DNA from: Triglochin maritima
Lineage: Eukaryota; Streptophyta; Magnoliopsida; Alismatales; Juncaginaceae
Length of the DNA stretch: 64,000 nt
Assembly: GCA_963682175.1 (NCBI GenBank)
Contig: OY821791.1
Location: 26,525,826-26,589,825 of the forward strand
Reading direction: 5' to 3'
This document shows, piece by piece, positions 12,785-25,960 of this stretch; positions within the stretch are counted from its first letter, which is position 1; each line of letters begins with the position of its first letter. A model generated the notes under the pieces. The model was not told where the DNA came from. It did no database searches and saw nothing but the letters and a program-made list of their open reading frames with translations. The position numbers and the translations under genes are program-made.

Positions 12785-13035
12785 TACGATATCACAAATA
12801 CAGATCTAGCCCAGTTGGGTATCATGTGAGATTATTAAACCGAAACTTTTAAGGGCCCGAAAGGAAGATATTTTTACAATCAAAATTCAAAAGCATTAAT
12901 ATTTAAAAATCAAATCTTTAGCCACCTTTTGGGATTTGTTAGATCAGCTTTATTAAAGTTATAATATGGTGGTGATTTCTGTTCATTCTTTTTTGCTTCC
13001 TCATTACTAATTTCACAGTGTGTGTATTGTTGATC
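12785..13035. repeat. Dispersed repeat, module Y copy 2
   Basis: Matches 8385-8660 in the same orientation: CAGATCTAGCCCAGTTGGG, TTTTAAGGGCCCGAA, then AGCTTTATTAAAGTTAT and GGTGGTGATTT. Both copies end in a TGTGTGT stretch. Family unknown. Confidence 0.55.
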
Positions 13036-13132
13036 GATTCTTCTATTTTCCCGTTTCTTTTATTACATATTTAATTGAAAAATGGTTTGTGATCTCATAT
13101 TCAGTTATGTTCGATTACAACCTGTTAGAATT

Positions 13133-13621
13133 CTGGAGCCAAGTGATTAATCAAGCCCATGGTGATAAAGGAATCGATGAATCTCAGTCCACTGGTCGAG
13201 GCACAAGTGCACCCGAGTTACAAGACTTGGGTTAGGTGATGGGTTAAAGCCTCAATGTCAGGCCGAAGATAAACCTAGTGCATTGAGTGTCGATCAGTTG
13301 ATTTGATGAATAAGGGTTTCATTATGAGGCAACTTGACTTAGTCTTTTTATTTGGGTCCGGTCTCATGCGTGTTGATTTAATCGGTCCATTTTGGAATCT
13401 CGGTCGTTCCACCTTGTTTTGTGGTTCCGGATGCTCCAATTATGTGGAGCTCGTGTATAAATACTTGTAACCCCTTCAAACCTTAATTTAATTTCCATTT
13501 CTCATCTCTTCTTCTTCTTCTTCTTCTCTCTCACCCTCCTTCCCGACCTAATCCCAACCTTCACTGCTACATCCCTCTGAATTCTCTTATCTCAGGTCTT
13601 GGATCGGATTCTCATTCCCCA
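13133..13621 (+). repeat. Left LTR of the Copia element
   Basis: Begins TGTTAGAATTCTGG and ends CCCCA directly before the PBS. It contains a TATA-like TGTATAAATAC near 13455, then a CTT microsatellite at about 13510-13530, as expected for promoter and leader. Confidence 0.7.
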
Positions 13622-13623
13622 TA

Positions 13624-13635
13624 TGGGATCAGAGC
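13624..13635 (+). other. Primer binding site (initiator tRNA-Met)
   Basis: TGGGATCAGAGC lies two bases after the LTR end and differs at one base from the usual tRNA-iMet primer complement. Confidence 0.7.
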
Positions 13636-13699
13636 CTCCTGGTAGTAATCTACCCATCAAACCCTCCATAGCTCCCATGACCCAATCCATTCCTAAGAC

Positions 13700-16600
13700 C
13701 TACCCTCATCTAGTCAACGTGAGCGTCTCCAACTGCATTTTCGTCAAGCTCACCTATGGTAATTATGTCCTAAGGGAGACTCAAATCTAGGGACTCATTG
13801 AGTTCCAAGAAATGATGGGCCTCATCGACGGATCTTTTTTCTGTCTTGGAGAAGGAGATTATGGAAGGGGAGGAAGGAGAGTCCAGAATGGTCGTTAACC
13901 CAAAGTATGAGCTCTGGAAAAGATTTCATCTCCTTCCTAAGGCTTGGATCATAAGTACCCTAAATAAAGAAGTTCTGAGCGTAGTTGTTAGACTTCGGAC
14001 ATCTCAAGAGGTTCGGGATCAAAGATTTTGTTGGATCTTGATGACCACTAATCTAATATCTAAAATAAAGTAATTGCATCCGAAATATAAAAAAACAAGA
14101 GATGGACAATAAAACCATACGTAGATTGGAGATTTTTACAGAGGTTCAGTACTCCAAAAGGATTCTAATCATTTCTTGCAAGTCCCGCTCGATCACTACG
14201 AGCCCCGCTCACGACTTCACTAATCCAATCTTTGTCGCGCGCTGAGGTCAAACTTTTTACAACCTCGTCAAACTTAATTCTTACTCTCACGCTCCGAGAG
14301 GAGAGCTTCCTTCCGAAACTTGTACAACTCTTATGATTCAACAAAGTAGGAGTTGGAATCACTGATCTACACTCTAAACTTTAGCACACTTAAGAAGGAT
14401 GGGATTTGGGAACACAAGTAGTAAATTTAGGCTTGAATGTGTGGAGTGGACTATTGAAGTGAGGAAGGTTTTCTCTCAAAGAAATGGATCAATAAGAAAT
14501 GTAAGAGATGTGTTAAACTAAGGTTTTATGACCTATTTATAGTCTCTAAGATCCATAGACTCGTTGGGGCTAAAGAGAAAGACATAAAGAAATAACCAAC
14601 AAAAGTAACGAAAATGATCTACTAGTCAGGTGCCCATCGGTCGACCATTTGGTCACTTATGTTCGACCATTCACTTAAGTTGCAAGTTAACAGTCAAACG
14701 AATAGGCAAATTGTTTGGACCAACACAATGTAAAACGAGAGTTTATGTACTAGATACTTGATAGTCGGTCAACTGCTAGAAAATATAAATTGTCGGATGA
14801 TTTCAAGAAACATTAGTGTCCATTTTTGGGGGCCTCCATTTCCTTCTTTTTTGCTTACATCCCCATGTCTCTACATGGGAGAGACATTGAGACGTAAAAA
14901 AGGGGATCCCATCAACTTGTTCTGACCTAGGATCTGATTTGGTCAACTACTAGGTGTGGTCTGGTCGACTTAAAGTCTAGAGTCCAAATTGGGTAAGTTG
15001 CAATCTTCAAAATAACGGTGGGACAATAACAACAACAAAATGTCTCGAAAAGGAAATTTGAAAGAAAGAATGGTAGAACGAAATGATTAGAACGGTCGAC
15101 CAGTCAGCCAAGAAGATTGTTCAACCAAGAAGTTGCCATTTCCGAATGGTTGGACGAAAGTTAAGTTTCGGTCGATCTTTTTCCATAGATAGGTTGAGGT
15201 TGAGTTGGGTGACTTTCCAGGTATGGTTTGGTTGATCTATTGAATTCCAAATAATATGATTTTTGGTGTGTGACTTATAGATGTAACTTAAAGTGAATGT
15301 GGATGGATATCCTAACAAGAGTTTGCTTACATCAAATAGCCTGATTAAGTGTCTCCACATTAATCCTTTTCCTCTTGAGTCTTGATCACCTATTAGGATA
15401 AAAGTATGCAAAATACAAGTATGTGTGCAATGCATGAAATGTATTTGACACAATTTAATTATGATTATGATTAGCTTGATTAAATCATCAAAATAAACAT
15501 GATTAAGGTCTATAATTCAACATATTCATGGCTCAAGTTTCTAAGGAAAGGGAGTTCTTCCCCTTGCAGGAGGTTCAGATGTTGCGGACGAAGAATTTCA
15601 AGAATTCGAATGATTATCCGAGGCACTTCAAATCTCTACGCCATGAGTTGACGGCGATAAGCCAGACCAAAGTCTTCTGGATGTTGAATGAGCTTGGTTG
15701 GCCTTGAGTACAAGCCCTTCACTACCACTTATCTCAAGCCATTGATACCCTCTTACGCAACCTTAGTCCTAGTCCTTCAAAACTATGAGATACACATCTA
15801 GATCCACTATCCTGATGGAAACATTTAAAATGCATTCTATGGGCAAAGCAATTAGAAATAGGAAAGAGTTAAGGAAGATATTCGAGATGGAGGCTTTACC
15901 TCCAAATATTGGGGATTCGACCCAGCCAATCAAGGTTAGCCACCCTCTGATCTCAAAGTCTTTGACTCTACCTTTGACTCTTGTGCCCCTGGAAAGACTG
16001 ATGTATCAGACTAAATCCAATGTGTTAGGTGGTGGTTTATCAGATATGCAACAAGCCTTGTCGCGACACTCTCAAATGTCGGCATAGATTGAATCGAGCT
16101 CATCTTTAAGTTGAGCTACCTCAAGCACCTGCTGCTATAACTGTGACTAACTCAGATGCTGAATGTTTTCCCGACTCAGGAGACACTACCCACATAACAT
16201 GTGACTAAGTTATTTTATCCTCAGTCACTCCTTATGGTGGACATGATGATGTGATGGTAGGGGATGGAACACTAGTTCCTATTACACACTGAGCATGCAA
16301 TGTCCATTATAGTCATGGTCGTTTCATACTCAAAAATGTTCTTGTTACACCCAAGCTCAAGGATAATTTTATGAAAAGATTTACAAAAGAATTTCCCTAT
16401 AATATAGAATTTTCAGCCATCAACTTCTTTATAAAAGATAGGAGAAATGGATCAATTATTACTACTAGTTACTTAATGCCTATTAATCTAGATAGGGCAT
16501 TATTTTCTAATAAGCAAAGACTCATAGATTTGAATGGTTGGCTATGACTGGGTCCTTAACTTCTAAAAAACCAGAGGTCTATCTCAATATCTTATGATGC

Positions 16601-16850
16601 CCATGCTTCCTATGATTGTAATTCTTCTATATGCAATAGTTGCCACATAAGTAAGTCAAGTAGACTCCCATTTACCAATTATTGCACAATTACTCACAAA
16701 TCCTTTGATAAAGTACATAGTGATTTGTTGGGTCCTGCCCTAGTAAATAATAAAAACAACTTCAAGTATTATGTCTATTTTGTGGATGATTTTAGTTGAT
16801 TTTGTTGGATTATCCCTCTAAAGAAAAGTTTGAATTTTTCAAGGCCTAGC
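13700..16850 (+). pseudogene. Copia gag-pol remnant
   Basis: Gag N-terminal traces (LVNVSVSN-IFVKLTYGNY and LIDGSFFC) run to about 14028. The gag frame resumes at 15529 with MAQVSKEREFFPLQEVQ and FKNSNDYPRHFKSL. Protease (FPDSGDTTHIT, from the usual DSGA-HH motif) lies near 16165-16200. The GAG-pre-integrase zinc region (CNSCHISKSSRLPF) and integrase start (HSDLLGPALVNN, YVYFVDDFS) lie near 16630-16800. Numerous stops and frameshifts. The gap is the solo LTR at 14029-15522. Confidence 0.75.
14029..15522. mobile_element. Solo LTR inserted in Copia gag
   Basis: Begins TGTTGGATCTTGATG and ends ATAATTCAACA (TG...CA). It interrupts the gag reading frame, which continues directly after it. Flanks GATTT and TATTC agree at only three of five bases, so the target duplication is decayed or the edge is off by a base. 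It contains several GGTCGACCA-like motifs (14638, about 15095) of the same kind as the Tekay LTR palindromes. Confidence 0.6.
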
Positions 16851-16907
16851 TAATGGTTACGAGAGAGATTTTAGAGAAATGTCAGATCAAAATCCATTTT
16901 GCCATAT

Positions 16908-18300
16908 GTTTGTTTGTTTTAAATTTAGATCGCAAGTGCATGACGTCGGTGAAGACGCGGCAAGTACGGGTAGTTCGCAGGGAGGTGAGCAGCCTCTGGT
17001 ATGATCAAAATAGATGGCGAAAAAGGGGAGAAGAGTTGTAGATTACTCTAAGCTAAACTGCACTAAACTAATAAGTACGAAATGCAAAAGAAAGCACGAA
17101 AGATTGGAAATCAGAAAGAGAAACCCCTAAGGGGTGGTGTGTGCACACATATGAAGTGAAATAAGTGATGAAAGATGCATGTAAGCATGTATGTGTGTGT
17201 TGTGTGTGTCTTCATGCATGGGAAGTGTCTAAAGATGTGGCAAAACCTATCAATCCATTCACACAACGTATCGACAATTACTACTTGATTAACATAAGAT
17301 TAGGCTCAACATGAGAAGTGTCTAAAGATATGGCAAGACTCATCAAAAACCATAAACTCATGTGAAGAACAAAGGTAAACATGGGAGGTGTCTAAATGTT
17401 ATGGAAAAACCCATCAAAACAAAGTTTCTTCAATCAATCAAGCAAGCAAACACAAATACAAACACATAACTAACATGTAGCATATTCAACAGGAAATTTC
17501 AGTCAATAAATGAGAAAACTAAGCATAGGAAGTGTCTAAATCATATGCAAAACCCATCAAAATTCCCCAACATGTAGATGATTAAAATACCCTCAATGAA
17601 CATACAAAACATGCAAGTCTACACAATCAAAAATTCATCAAACATCCAAACTTCACAATATATATGAACATCATCTCCACCCCCCAAAAGGGATGAATCT
17701 ACTCACTACACATTATTCTATCAATTAAACTATAACAACATGTAGAAGAAAGGAGACGTTCTAACTAATTTAGCCTAAAATCAAAGAAATAAGACTAAGC
17801 TAAACATGCATAAAAAGAAACAACATGAGAACAAAACAATGAAAAATTATTTTATTAAATGACTCACATTACTAGTAGCATTCTTCTCCACCTTGAATTT
17901 TTGCTTCAAGACTTACTCCAAGTAGAGAGAATTCCACCAAACAATGAATACAAAAGGAGGAGGAGTTCTATTCATAGCCAAAGAAAAAGGTAATCGGGAA
18001 CAATCCCCCGATGTGGGACTAATACAACCTTCCCAGAATACATATAAACACATAACCCATCTCCTTGAAAAACCAGGTCGGATTCGGACACAAACGGACC
18101 GCCAATTGGCGGTCACTTTTTCCGGATCCGATCCATTTTCGGATATGTTCTTTATTTCTTCAATTCTTCACATGGGGTGCACTCGGATCGGTTATAAGAG
18201 TGTCGGCCCGAATCGAATCGGCACGACCGGTTACTTAAGTCTAGTAGCAACCCCTACCTAAATCAAAGTTAACAAACATACGTAGAAAAGAAAAATGAAT
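16908..18300 (-). mobile_element. Athila/Tat-like LTR, copy A
   Basis: Shares the landmark order of the other copies: GATCGCAAGTGCATGAC with GCAAGTACGGGT near the start, GGGAGGTGAGCAGCCTCT, a CTCCACCCCCCAAAAGGG block near 17678, and the palindrome GACCGCCAATTGGCGGTC at 18097-18114. It interrupts the Copia integrase remnant. Its right edge is not resolved (about 18300) and I did not find a target duplication. Strand is inferred from homology to the 53007-62157 element. Confidence 0.65.
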
Positions 18301-20828
18301 AAAAATGGCCATAAAATAAGCATTTTTTTTCTTCACTATCAAATGTTAAAAACTCGCATGAATGGCATGGAATTGCAGGCTGAAAACAACTTTTTTTAAC
18401 TTTTCATGCTTCCATTTGGGCATTTGAAGTGTTTTCTGCGCAATTGAATTTCTACCCATAGAAATTCGAATTTATATCAAGGGCAGGAACTAACTCATCA
18501 TCTGATTCACGAAAAGGATAGAGCTTATGTACCTTGTTATTACTATTGGTGAAATTATGCAATGCCTACTATATGAATAACTCCTCTATGTGTAATTATA
18601 ACAAACACTTAAAGGGAATGATATATTATTACATCCACAACACCACAAAGATCGTTATCCAATCCACTAAAAACCACAAAACTTCGCGCTTCTTTCCTTA
18701 ATCAATAACCAATTTGATTTCACAATTCACACATCAAAAGGTTCGAAGCACATGTAAGAATTCGGCACCATCCTCGACAAAATCTTCTGAAATCCTCACT
18801 TGCCTTTTTATTCCCGAACAAACCCAATACTAAAGCATTAAAAACATCACTACCATCCTCAAATCCACATTGACACAACTGCAAATGTTAAACATAGAAG
18901 TTTTAACACTACCATCAAAACCATTGACCCCAAGTTAATCCAAACATACAGGAAAACTACGTCAGAAAAACCCTGAAGTCCAAGCCAACTACCACATACA
19001 GATGAGTGAAAATCCCAAGAAATCAACACTACTATCAAAATCTAAATCAAAATACGGAATTGTAAAGGACGCTTATTTATCGGGGGAGAAGTGGACAACA
19101 TTGGCATATATGAGATGAAAGAGCAAAGTGGCATTGGAGCCTCGACATAATGTTGTAGCGTGTGGACATGTGTAGTAGCACGATGCACAGCACAGTGTCG
19201 TGTTCTCTGCGGACTACAACAATCAAGAAGTAGGTGAAGCAGGAGAACTTGTTCGGTGAAGATATGGTTAGATGAAGCTGGAGAATTTGCATATAGAATA
19301 TGTTGTTATGGTCTGCCTAAGTTTTCATGTTTCCATCCTCTGTTTAACACAACACCCCATCTTAAGCATTCATCCCTCTTGTAAAAAAAACTACGTTGTA
19401 CACATGTGTATGAGTTACATAAAGTAGTACTAGGAAATACACCCTCGATAACAAGATAATTCTTGCTTTCAGTGAAGGTGTGGTCTGATGAAGCAGGGGA
19501 ATTCTTGAAGAAGGTCAAGCAAGAGAATTTTTTTCGGTGCAATAGGGTAATCTGTGAAGGAGATTTTTTATTCGGCGGCGTAGTTATAGTTTAAATTTGT
19601 GCAGATAGGGTTGGAAGCAGGTGAACAAGAAGAAATGACGTCAAGCACCTTACCTACATCCACATTTATATTCACAATAAAACAAACATGTCCGGTGTAA
19701 TGTAGACCTCGGACTTGGGCCGTATCGGGCCTTGGGACTGACGGTCGGGCATGATAGGGTTGGCGAGCTGTCGGGTCCGTGTCGGCACGGTTCCAGGTCG
19801 TGGTGTTTGTAAAACATTGTTTATTTATGATTTAGGTTGATTTGCAAGAAACTCCTGCGGTAAGTGTTTTGGGAAAATAGTTGATCCCACCGCTTCTAGT
19901 TCATTGTTCGTCCCTCCATTATGCATAAATTACATGTTTTGCCACCACCACTTTTGAGTTTAATGCCCCATGAAGAAATGACCAATCCTATCCTTCACTT
20001 AAATGAATTGGATATCCTCCCTCACTTCACTCTTTTCTTTGTTAGTTTTCCTCACTTGTCTTCGACAAGGCAACACTAATCTCCGATTGGGTGCTTGATT
20101 CGAATGATGAAGGATGATATGAAGCGTAGATGTAGTTAATTTGTGTGTGTTTAATCATAATTTGAAACTTCATATGATTTTCCATAGTCATTTTGCTAAG
20201 TTTCTATTATTAACTTTGATGTGTTAATGATCATAATAGATACTTAACACATACTTTAGTTAGTAGGTCTACTTAACGGAGAATGATGATGTAAGAATAA
20301 TATTTGAGTAGGTAAAGAGAGAAGATTGACATATAAGCATGTGATTATCTTTATTCTTATTTTAGATAGTAGCTTATGTTTTAGTAATGATAATAAATCT
20401 TAAGATTCATGTGGAGACAATTAAAATTATGATCAATATAAATTTTCATATTATTCATATATGAGTTGCTTGTTGTGTTTCTATCTTATTCACCTTATTA
20501 GTACTTAATCATACACGCACGTGTCATATCTGTAGTTTAGTTTTACGGGCATTCTCCAACTTCTACGAAACTAGTCATAATAAGTAGGTTTTCTTTGTTG
20601 ATTAGCATAGCATAATTAGTTTCGATACACGACATGTACTTGTCACCATTTCAACTAGACCGTGTAGTTTTAAGCTTCAAAATCACCACTACTGTAACAA
20701 ATCAACAGCATTTTCCGAATGATTTATTACTAACAGCTGATAATTAACCATTGAAAGAGCTTCAACAAGTCTAGTCTAATGATTTATGTCAGCCCGAAAT
20801 TTTGAGAGGCTTAGTAAAGTGAAGAAAC
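18301..20828. other. Intergenic DNA, nothing recognised
   Basis: Between the Athila-like LTR and the 3' end of the VOC gene. I see no coding pattern, RNA gene, LTR terminus or clear tandem repeat. A G/C-richer patch near 19700-19800 (repeated CGGGC and GTCGG) is unexplained. Confidence 0.4.
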
Positions 20829-23738
20829 TTATTGGCCAGTATTCATAATGACAGGAGGAACATGACGGTCTGTAGGCAACTTGATTTGGCCAAGAGAGCC
20901 GGCAGGGATGAGCTTAAGATTCTCACAGTTGCAAATCTCTATCATGTAACCGTCTGGATCGTTGAAAAAAAGTTGGTCTATAGTTGGAGCTTCTGATGAA
21001 CCATTACTATCACTCTTATCATTGTTGTCGTTATCATTGCCGACAGTTCTCTTCATGTACTTTATGTTCATGTTCTTCAATCTTCTTTCCATCTTCTCCA
21101 TGTCCTCACACTGAAAATTAATTTGACCAAAGAAAGGACACGATAAGATTTATGCAGGTAAAAATGTATCATGAGTCAAGTTCTTAAGTTATCAATCAAT
21201 TGTTTTATAATCGTGTAGGCCATCTTGCTTGTTAATTTAGCAATTATTTAACTTTAACAAACAAATAACATAATATTGAATAAATAACGAGGTTGATCTA
21301 ATTTGCTTAGCCAACTGGTATTTCAATATAGTTTTTTCAAAGAAAAACAATTCTCATAAACTGATTGTGTGGCCATGTGGGCACCCTACCCTAGTTTGTC
21401 TAGCCAATTACTCCATCAGTATAAATCTAAGAAAGAAAATTAACTTTATCCCATATATAAATAGGAAATATTGGTTCAATGATTCCTAAGAAAGAACATG
21501 TTGACGTCATTAAATGAAATTACCCTAAATATTTTGTGGAGAGTTTGTTTTAACTTTGCACCAATTAAATGTAGATTTCACCATCTTCATCACCTTTTGC
21601 CACCCTACAAACTCCATCATTGCAACTAAGGTTGTACAAAAACTGGTTCAACCTGGGAAATAAAACCGATAGTCTAGTCCAAATCGAATTGGATCCGATC
21701 CGACGTTTGGTCTAGTTGGGGTATTTGCAAAATTTCCAATATGCTTGAACCTTGTATTCTAATTTTTAAAAATTTAACTTAATTATTTTCCATATTTTGT
21801 TATTGAATTGTGATGTATTGTTATGTTTTTAACACCAAATACACCCTAGATTAGTTCTAACCTAACAACACATTAATATTAAATCATAAATTCAAAAAAA
21901 AAACATAACATTAACATCATATCATATCATAAATTTGACACCACTCCAAAAAAACCCTAAAACGCACGTTGCAAACATTCTAATTTGAAAACCAAATATT
22001 TAAGAACTAGACCTGAAAAGAGATGTGGTTGTCCACTGGATCCAGCTTAGCTGGTGAAGCCTCTTGAGGCGTATGCTCCTCATTCTTTTTCTGCAATAGG
22101 TGGATCCCAACCCCATAATTGAACAACCTACATGCACATAAAGAACATCATCCCAAGAACAAAGGAATGAATGCCTCGTCGAGAGGCAAAAAGTACACTA
22201 TTGTACGTGTCTAGTTGTTGGTAGATAGTGAACAAAAATGCGAAAACGTATGCAATATATGTAAATTTTACATTGATCTGATTCAAATTTGTAACAGTTC
22301 TGGTCTATTGCAAATCATGTAGTCGGGCATTCATAACAAGTAATGTCACAATGATCTCAATGGAGAAAAATATTAACCATTATGCGTGAGAAGCATGTTA
22401 TGTATACACTATCACATATGTAAGAAATATAATTTTCAAAATGCAATCGATCTCGTGTCGTCTTTACATTATTTTAATGAAGTATCTACTAACCAAGCAA
22501 CTATATATAAGTAGGTGTGATCGAGTTTTCATCTGTAAAGATTGAATCTTGGACATCAATGTATAGTAAGTAAAAAAAAACTAGAGCACCCAAACTCCAA
22601 CACATAAAAAATGCACCAACTTTAGAAGTCAAAATGGTCGTAATTATGCACCGACTACCCCAAAATTGAAATAGAAAACCCCCGATTCTTGAATGAACCA
22701 TGAACCACTAAAATCACATGATATACATCATGAAATTAATAAATACAGTCTAGGGTCCACTTGGAAAGACGTTCAAACCATAGTATACCATACGGTTGTC
22801 AAATTTGTAGCAAAGCACAAATCGTGCTACCACAAATCATTGATTCTAAAACGTTCTTAAGTAATACTCGAATTCTTTAGAATTTGATTCCTCACTCAGT
22901 AAGAAAATAAATTAACCTAAAATACAAATTTTGAGAAACTAAAGAATTAATCTTCCTAAAAAAAATTACGTTTAAACCATGTTTTCAAATTCAATAATAA
23001 GTGGCAAATCGCAAACTAGCAATCCTAAAACATTCTTAACTTTTACTTTAATTATTTGGAATTTGATTTCCCGGTCGAGAAGAAAATAAAAACAAATTCA
23101 AGATTTTAAGAAATTGATCAAGAATTAAATTTCCTATAGAAAACATATATTCCACTAAAAATGACGTTAGGAGCAGTCTTTACATGAAGCTGTAGTTTCA
23201 TGCTTTAAGAGTTTGTTTCCCAATCCAAAAAGAAAAATGTAGTCAAATTAAAAGATTCTTAGAAAATCAAGAACTAGCTAGTAATTAGAATCATATACTC
23301 CGCCAATTATGACTTTAATAACAATGTTTCCACGTGACACTATATAGTTTAGTGCTTTAGGAATTTGACTCTCAATCCAGAAGGAAGAGTCAAACTCAAA
23401 ATTCTGAGAAACTCAATAACTTCCTAAGAAAACAATATCTTCCAGTAATTATGATTTTGATAATATTATAACCCAAACAAAAATTACAAAACCACAAAAT
23501 TCGAAACTTACCAAGCACCATCAATGTTAAAGCTGGGAGGTCTATTGACAAGCACAAAGCCAAGGACATCAACATAGAACTTCACTGATTCCTTCACTGA
23601 CCAACACATCCTTGAGACATGGTTGAGTGCCATGAGAGGCACAACATCTTTGTCTTTGTCATTTTCCTCCTCATGCTGCTGCTGCAGCTGTGGCTGTGGT
23701 TGTTGTGGTATTGTGTGTTGTGTCCTTTGCTCCTGCAT
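20829..23738 (-). CDS. Glyoxalase-I-like VOC family protein, three exons
   Basis: Member of the vicinal-oxygen-chelate superfamily, closest by motif to plant single-domain glyoxalase-I-like proteins. Exons are 23738-23512, 22127-22013 and 21110-20829, with GT-AG junctions and consistent phases, totalling 624 nt (207 residues). The core begins PLMALNHVSRMCWSV at residue 34 and continues FYVDVLGF, GIHLLQ, VDNHISFQCEDM and FFNDPDGYMIEIC. Candidate metal ligands are His40, His110 and Glu172. The position usually held by the first glutamate reads Gln88, so classical methylglyoxal-glutathione lyase activity is uncertain. Residues 9-22 are glutamine/proline-rich and 23-31 are acidic, and residues 138-154 form an Asn/Asp/Ser-rich loop; both extensions are unusual for the family. 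Introns are 1384 and 902 bp. No disabling lesion was seen. Confidence 0.9.
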
Positions 23739-24273
23739 CTCTCCTTGGAGGTGGTGGTGAGGGTGAGGTGGGGTTGGGAATTACAGGCATTGAGGGGTAA
23801 GGGGGTTTTGGTTGTTGGAAATGGAGTGGGTTTTGGGAATGTTAATAAAGCTGTGGTGGAGTTGGTTTTGAGTGGCACGTAGGTACGTGAGTTGTGGGCT
23901 TCATATTGAGGTGACAAGTGTTGCTTGGTTGCCATGCATATCATGTATAATTACACATATTCTAAGAAAAATAGGGTCGTTTTAATATTATTTTTAAAGA
24001 GACCGAATGTGTATATATGTATTAGAAAGAGGAGAAGGAAAATCTTATTATCTTGAAGTGACCAGTTGAGGTATCTTAACTTATCATCATGCATGCATGA
24101 ACGCATCTGAGTTTGTTGCGAGAAGAGTTTGGATTTCTAAGGATTCTTTTAATTTAGTTTTAGATTTAGGATCTGAGTGTAATTGAAAATCGTATTCCGA
24201 TTTTCCTCAAATGCACAACTATAGATAATAGAAGGAATTAAATTACAAGTAATTTGAGCATAAGGACTCCGTG
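23739..24273. other. 5' flank of the VOC gene
   Basis: AT-rich sequence upstream of the VOC start codon on the minus strand, carrying its 5' UTR and promoter. No definite promoter element could be fixed. The G-rich plus-strand stretch at 23745-23850 is an antisense view of a pyrimidine-rich leader. Confidence 0.35.
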
Positions 24274-25790
24274 TGTAACGTCCCAAAAACAACGAAAAAT
24301 TTAAACTTATAAGATAATCAAATCAAGCGAGATTGCTACCAACCATATATAAATCAAGAGGTGCACCGTATAATACAGAGTTTCAAAAGTATGATTACAA
24401 CAAAAGAGATACTAAAACATATACATGTAATCATATCAACCTCAAAAAGGAAAACTGGAGAATCTGATCCCAGGTGTGCTCTCCCACAGTCACCACCTCC
24501 TAACGTCGCTCACGGCCTGAAAAGTAAACATGCAACTCTGCCTGAGTTTCCATAAGGAAATCCCGTATGTCAAACCCTAACACATAAAATGAACAACATA
24601 GCATGATACAAAAAGGCAACAGATATAAAAACATCGTCGTCGATACTAGGCACCAGGGACCTCATTCCCATCCACAGCAGACACGATCCATAATGGGCTC
24701 TAGGGTCCTCTCACCCCAACCCCCATACTACATGTGCACACAAGGCACCGCCGAAAATACATTGGCCAACAAACCCCACCTCACACTGCGGCTCTAGAGC
24801 CAGGAATCACTCCATAGAGCCACAACTCGCTTCGTGGTGCCACCACCCCGCTCCGTAGAGCCACCATCGATCGCTATCAGGTTGGCATGTCCTTTCAATT
24901 CCCCAAAAGGATCGGTGAACTCGTTGCCCTCAAACCCAGTCACACAACAGAGCAACAATGGTCGACCGAATAAGCACATTGGTCGACCGGCTCCCTCAAG
25001 AAACATGCAAGGTTCGACCGTCACCTAGTCGGTCGAACACAACCAACATAGAATCGGTCGAACCAAATGTCATGGGAGGTCGACCGATTGGATGGTCAAC
25101 TCCCAGGTTCAACAAACAAAACGACCAATCGGTCGAACAGATGGCCACAGGCGGTGGACCGTTTGGATGGTCTATGCGACAAATATTATTAAATTCAATC
25201 ATCCCATCGGTCGAATGGAAAAGGGAACCCGGTCGACCGAAATATAACAGGGACTTCATGTTTCCTCAAAGTCCAAGACCCGTCGAACAAGGCACACACC
25301 GGTCGAATAGACTTTAAGTTAACATAAGTGACCCATCATACCAAAGTCAAGAACGGTCGACCGTTTGGATGGTCCACGCTCTGTCCAGACCAGTACAGAA
25401 AACAACGGTCGAATAGTCATACAAGCGGTCAACCATTTCAAGGTCTCTAAACCTGAACCGACTTAGCTACAGGTACAATCGGTCGAACAGATCACAAGAC
25501 GACGACCGTTTGGATGGTCCACGCTCTGTCCAGACCAGTACAGAAAACAACGGTCGAATAGTCATACAAGCGGTCAACCATTTCAAGGTCTCTAAACCTG
25601 AACCGACTTAGCTACAGGTACAATCGGTCGAACAGATCACAAGACGGTTGACCATTTAGATGGTCTATGCCCCCAACCGACTTACCTACAGTGTAACCAG
25701 TCAAATGACAAAGGGGACCCGTTCAACCGAAAAACAACAAGACTTGCTTAAAACACACAACCAGCCAACCGGTGATGCATCACCTGCTAA
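24274..25790 (-). mobile_element. Truncated LTR related to the Tekay LTR
   Basis: Begins TGTAACGTCCCAAAAAC and follows the Tekay LTR block by block: GTGGTGCACC-like, CAGAGTTT, ATGATTACAACAAAA, GTAATCAT, CCTGAGTTTCC and GGAAACCCCGTA, then an array of degraded CGGTCGACCG sites. It lacks the expected GGGTTCTTACA end and fades near 25790, so it is a diverged solo or truncated LTR. Orientation is the same as in the intact element. Confidence 0.7.
25357..25646. repeat. 145-bp tandem duplication
   Basis: Two adjacent near-identical copies (25357-25501 and 25502-25646), each running from CGACCGTTTGGATGGTCC through the GTACAGAAAACAACGG stretch to GAACAGATCACAAGAC. They differ almost only at the junction, so the duplication is much younger than the LTR that carries it. 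Confidence 0.9.
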
Positions 25791-25960
25791 TGTAGCACAC
25801 AAAATGTGCTTATTGAAGTAGTAGGTCATGATAGTGGGTTAGTTCTTAGTGTTGGTTGAAGTGTAGGTGATCGAACCTCAGTAGTTTGAACCCTAAATTT
25901 GAACCCACAAGGCAGCACCACACATCCCCATTAATCCCACTCAAAACCTAGCCAAGTAGG

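Larger units (their letters stand above)
13133..16907 (+). mobile_element. Decayed Ty1/copia element
   Basis: A plus-strand Copia element comprising a left LTR (13133-13621), a PBS, a gag start (about 13700-14028), then after a solo-LTR insertion the gag continuation, protease, GAG-pre-integrase and integrase traces (15523-16850). It is cut off where an Athila-like LTR begins near 16908. No right LTR was found. Many stops and frameshifts show it is dead. Confidence 0.8.

Noticed and set aside
23594..23944. 116-codon frame overlapping VOC exon 1 and the opposite-strand 87-codon frame
   Set aside because: Other-frame shadows of the Gln-rich exon 1; only the 23738 frame continues correctly across two splice sites.
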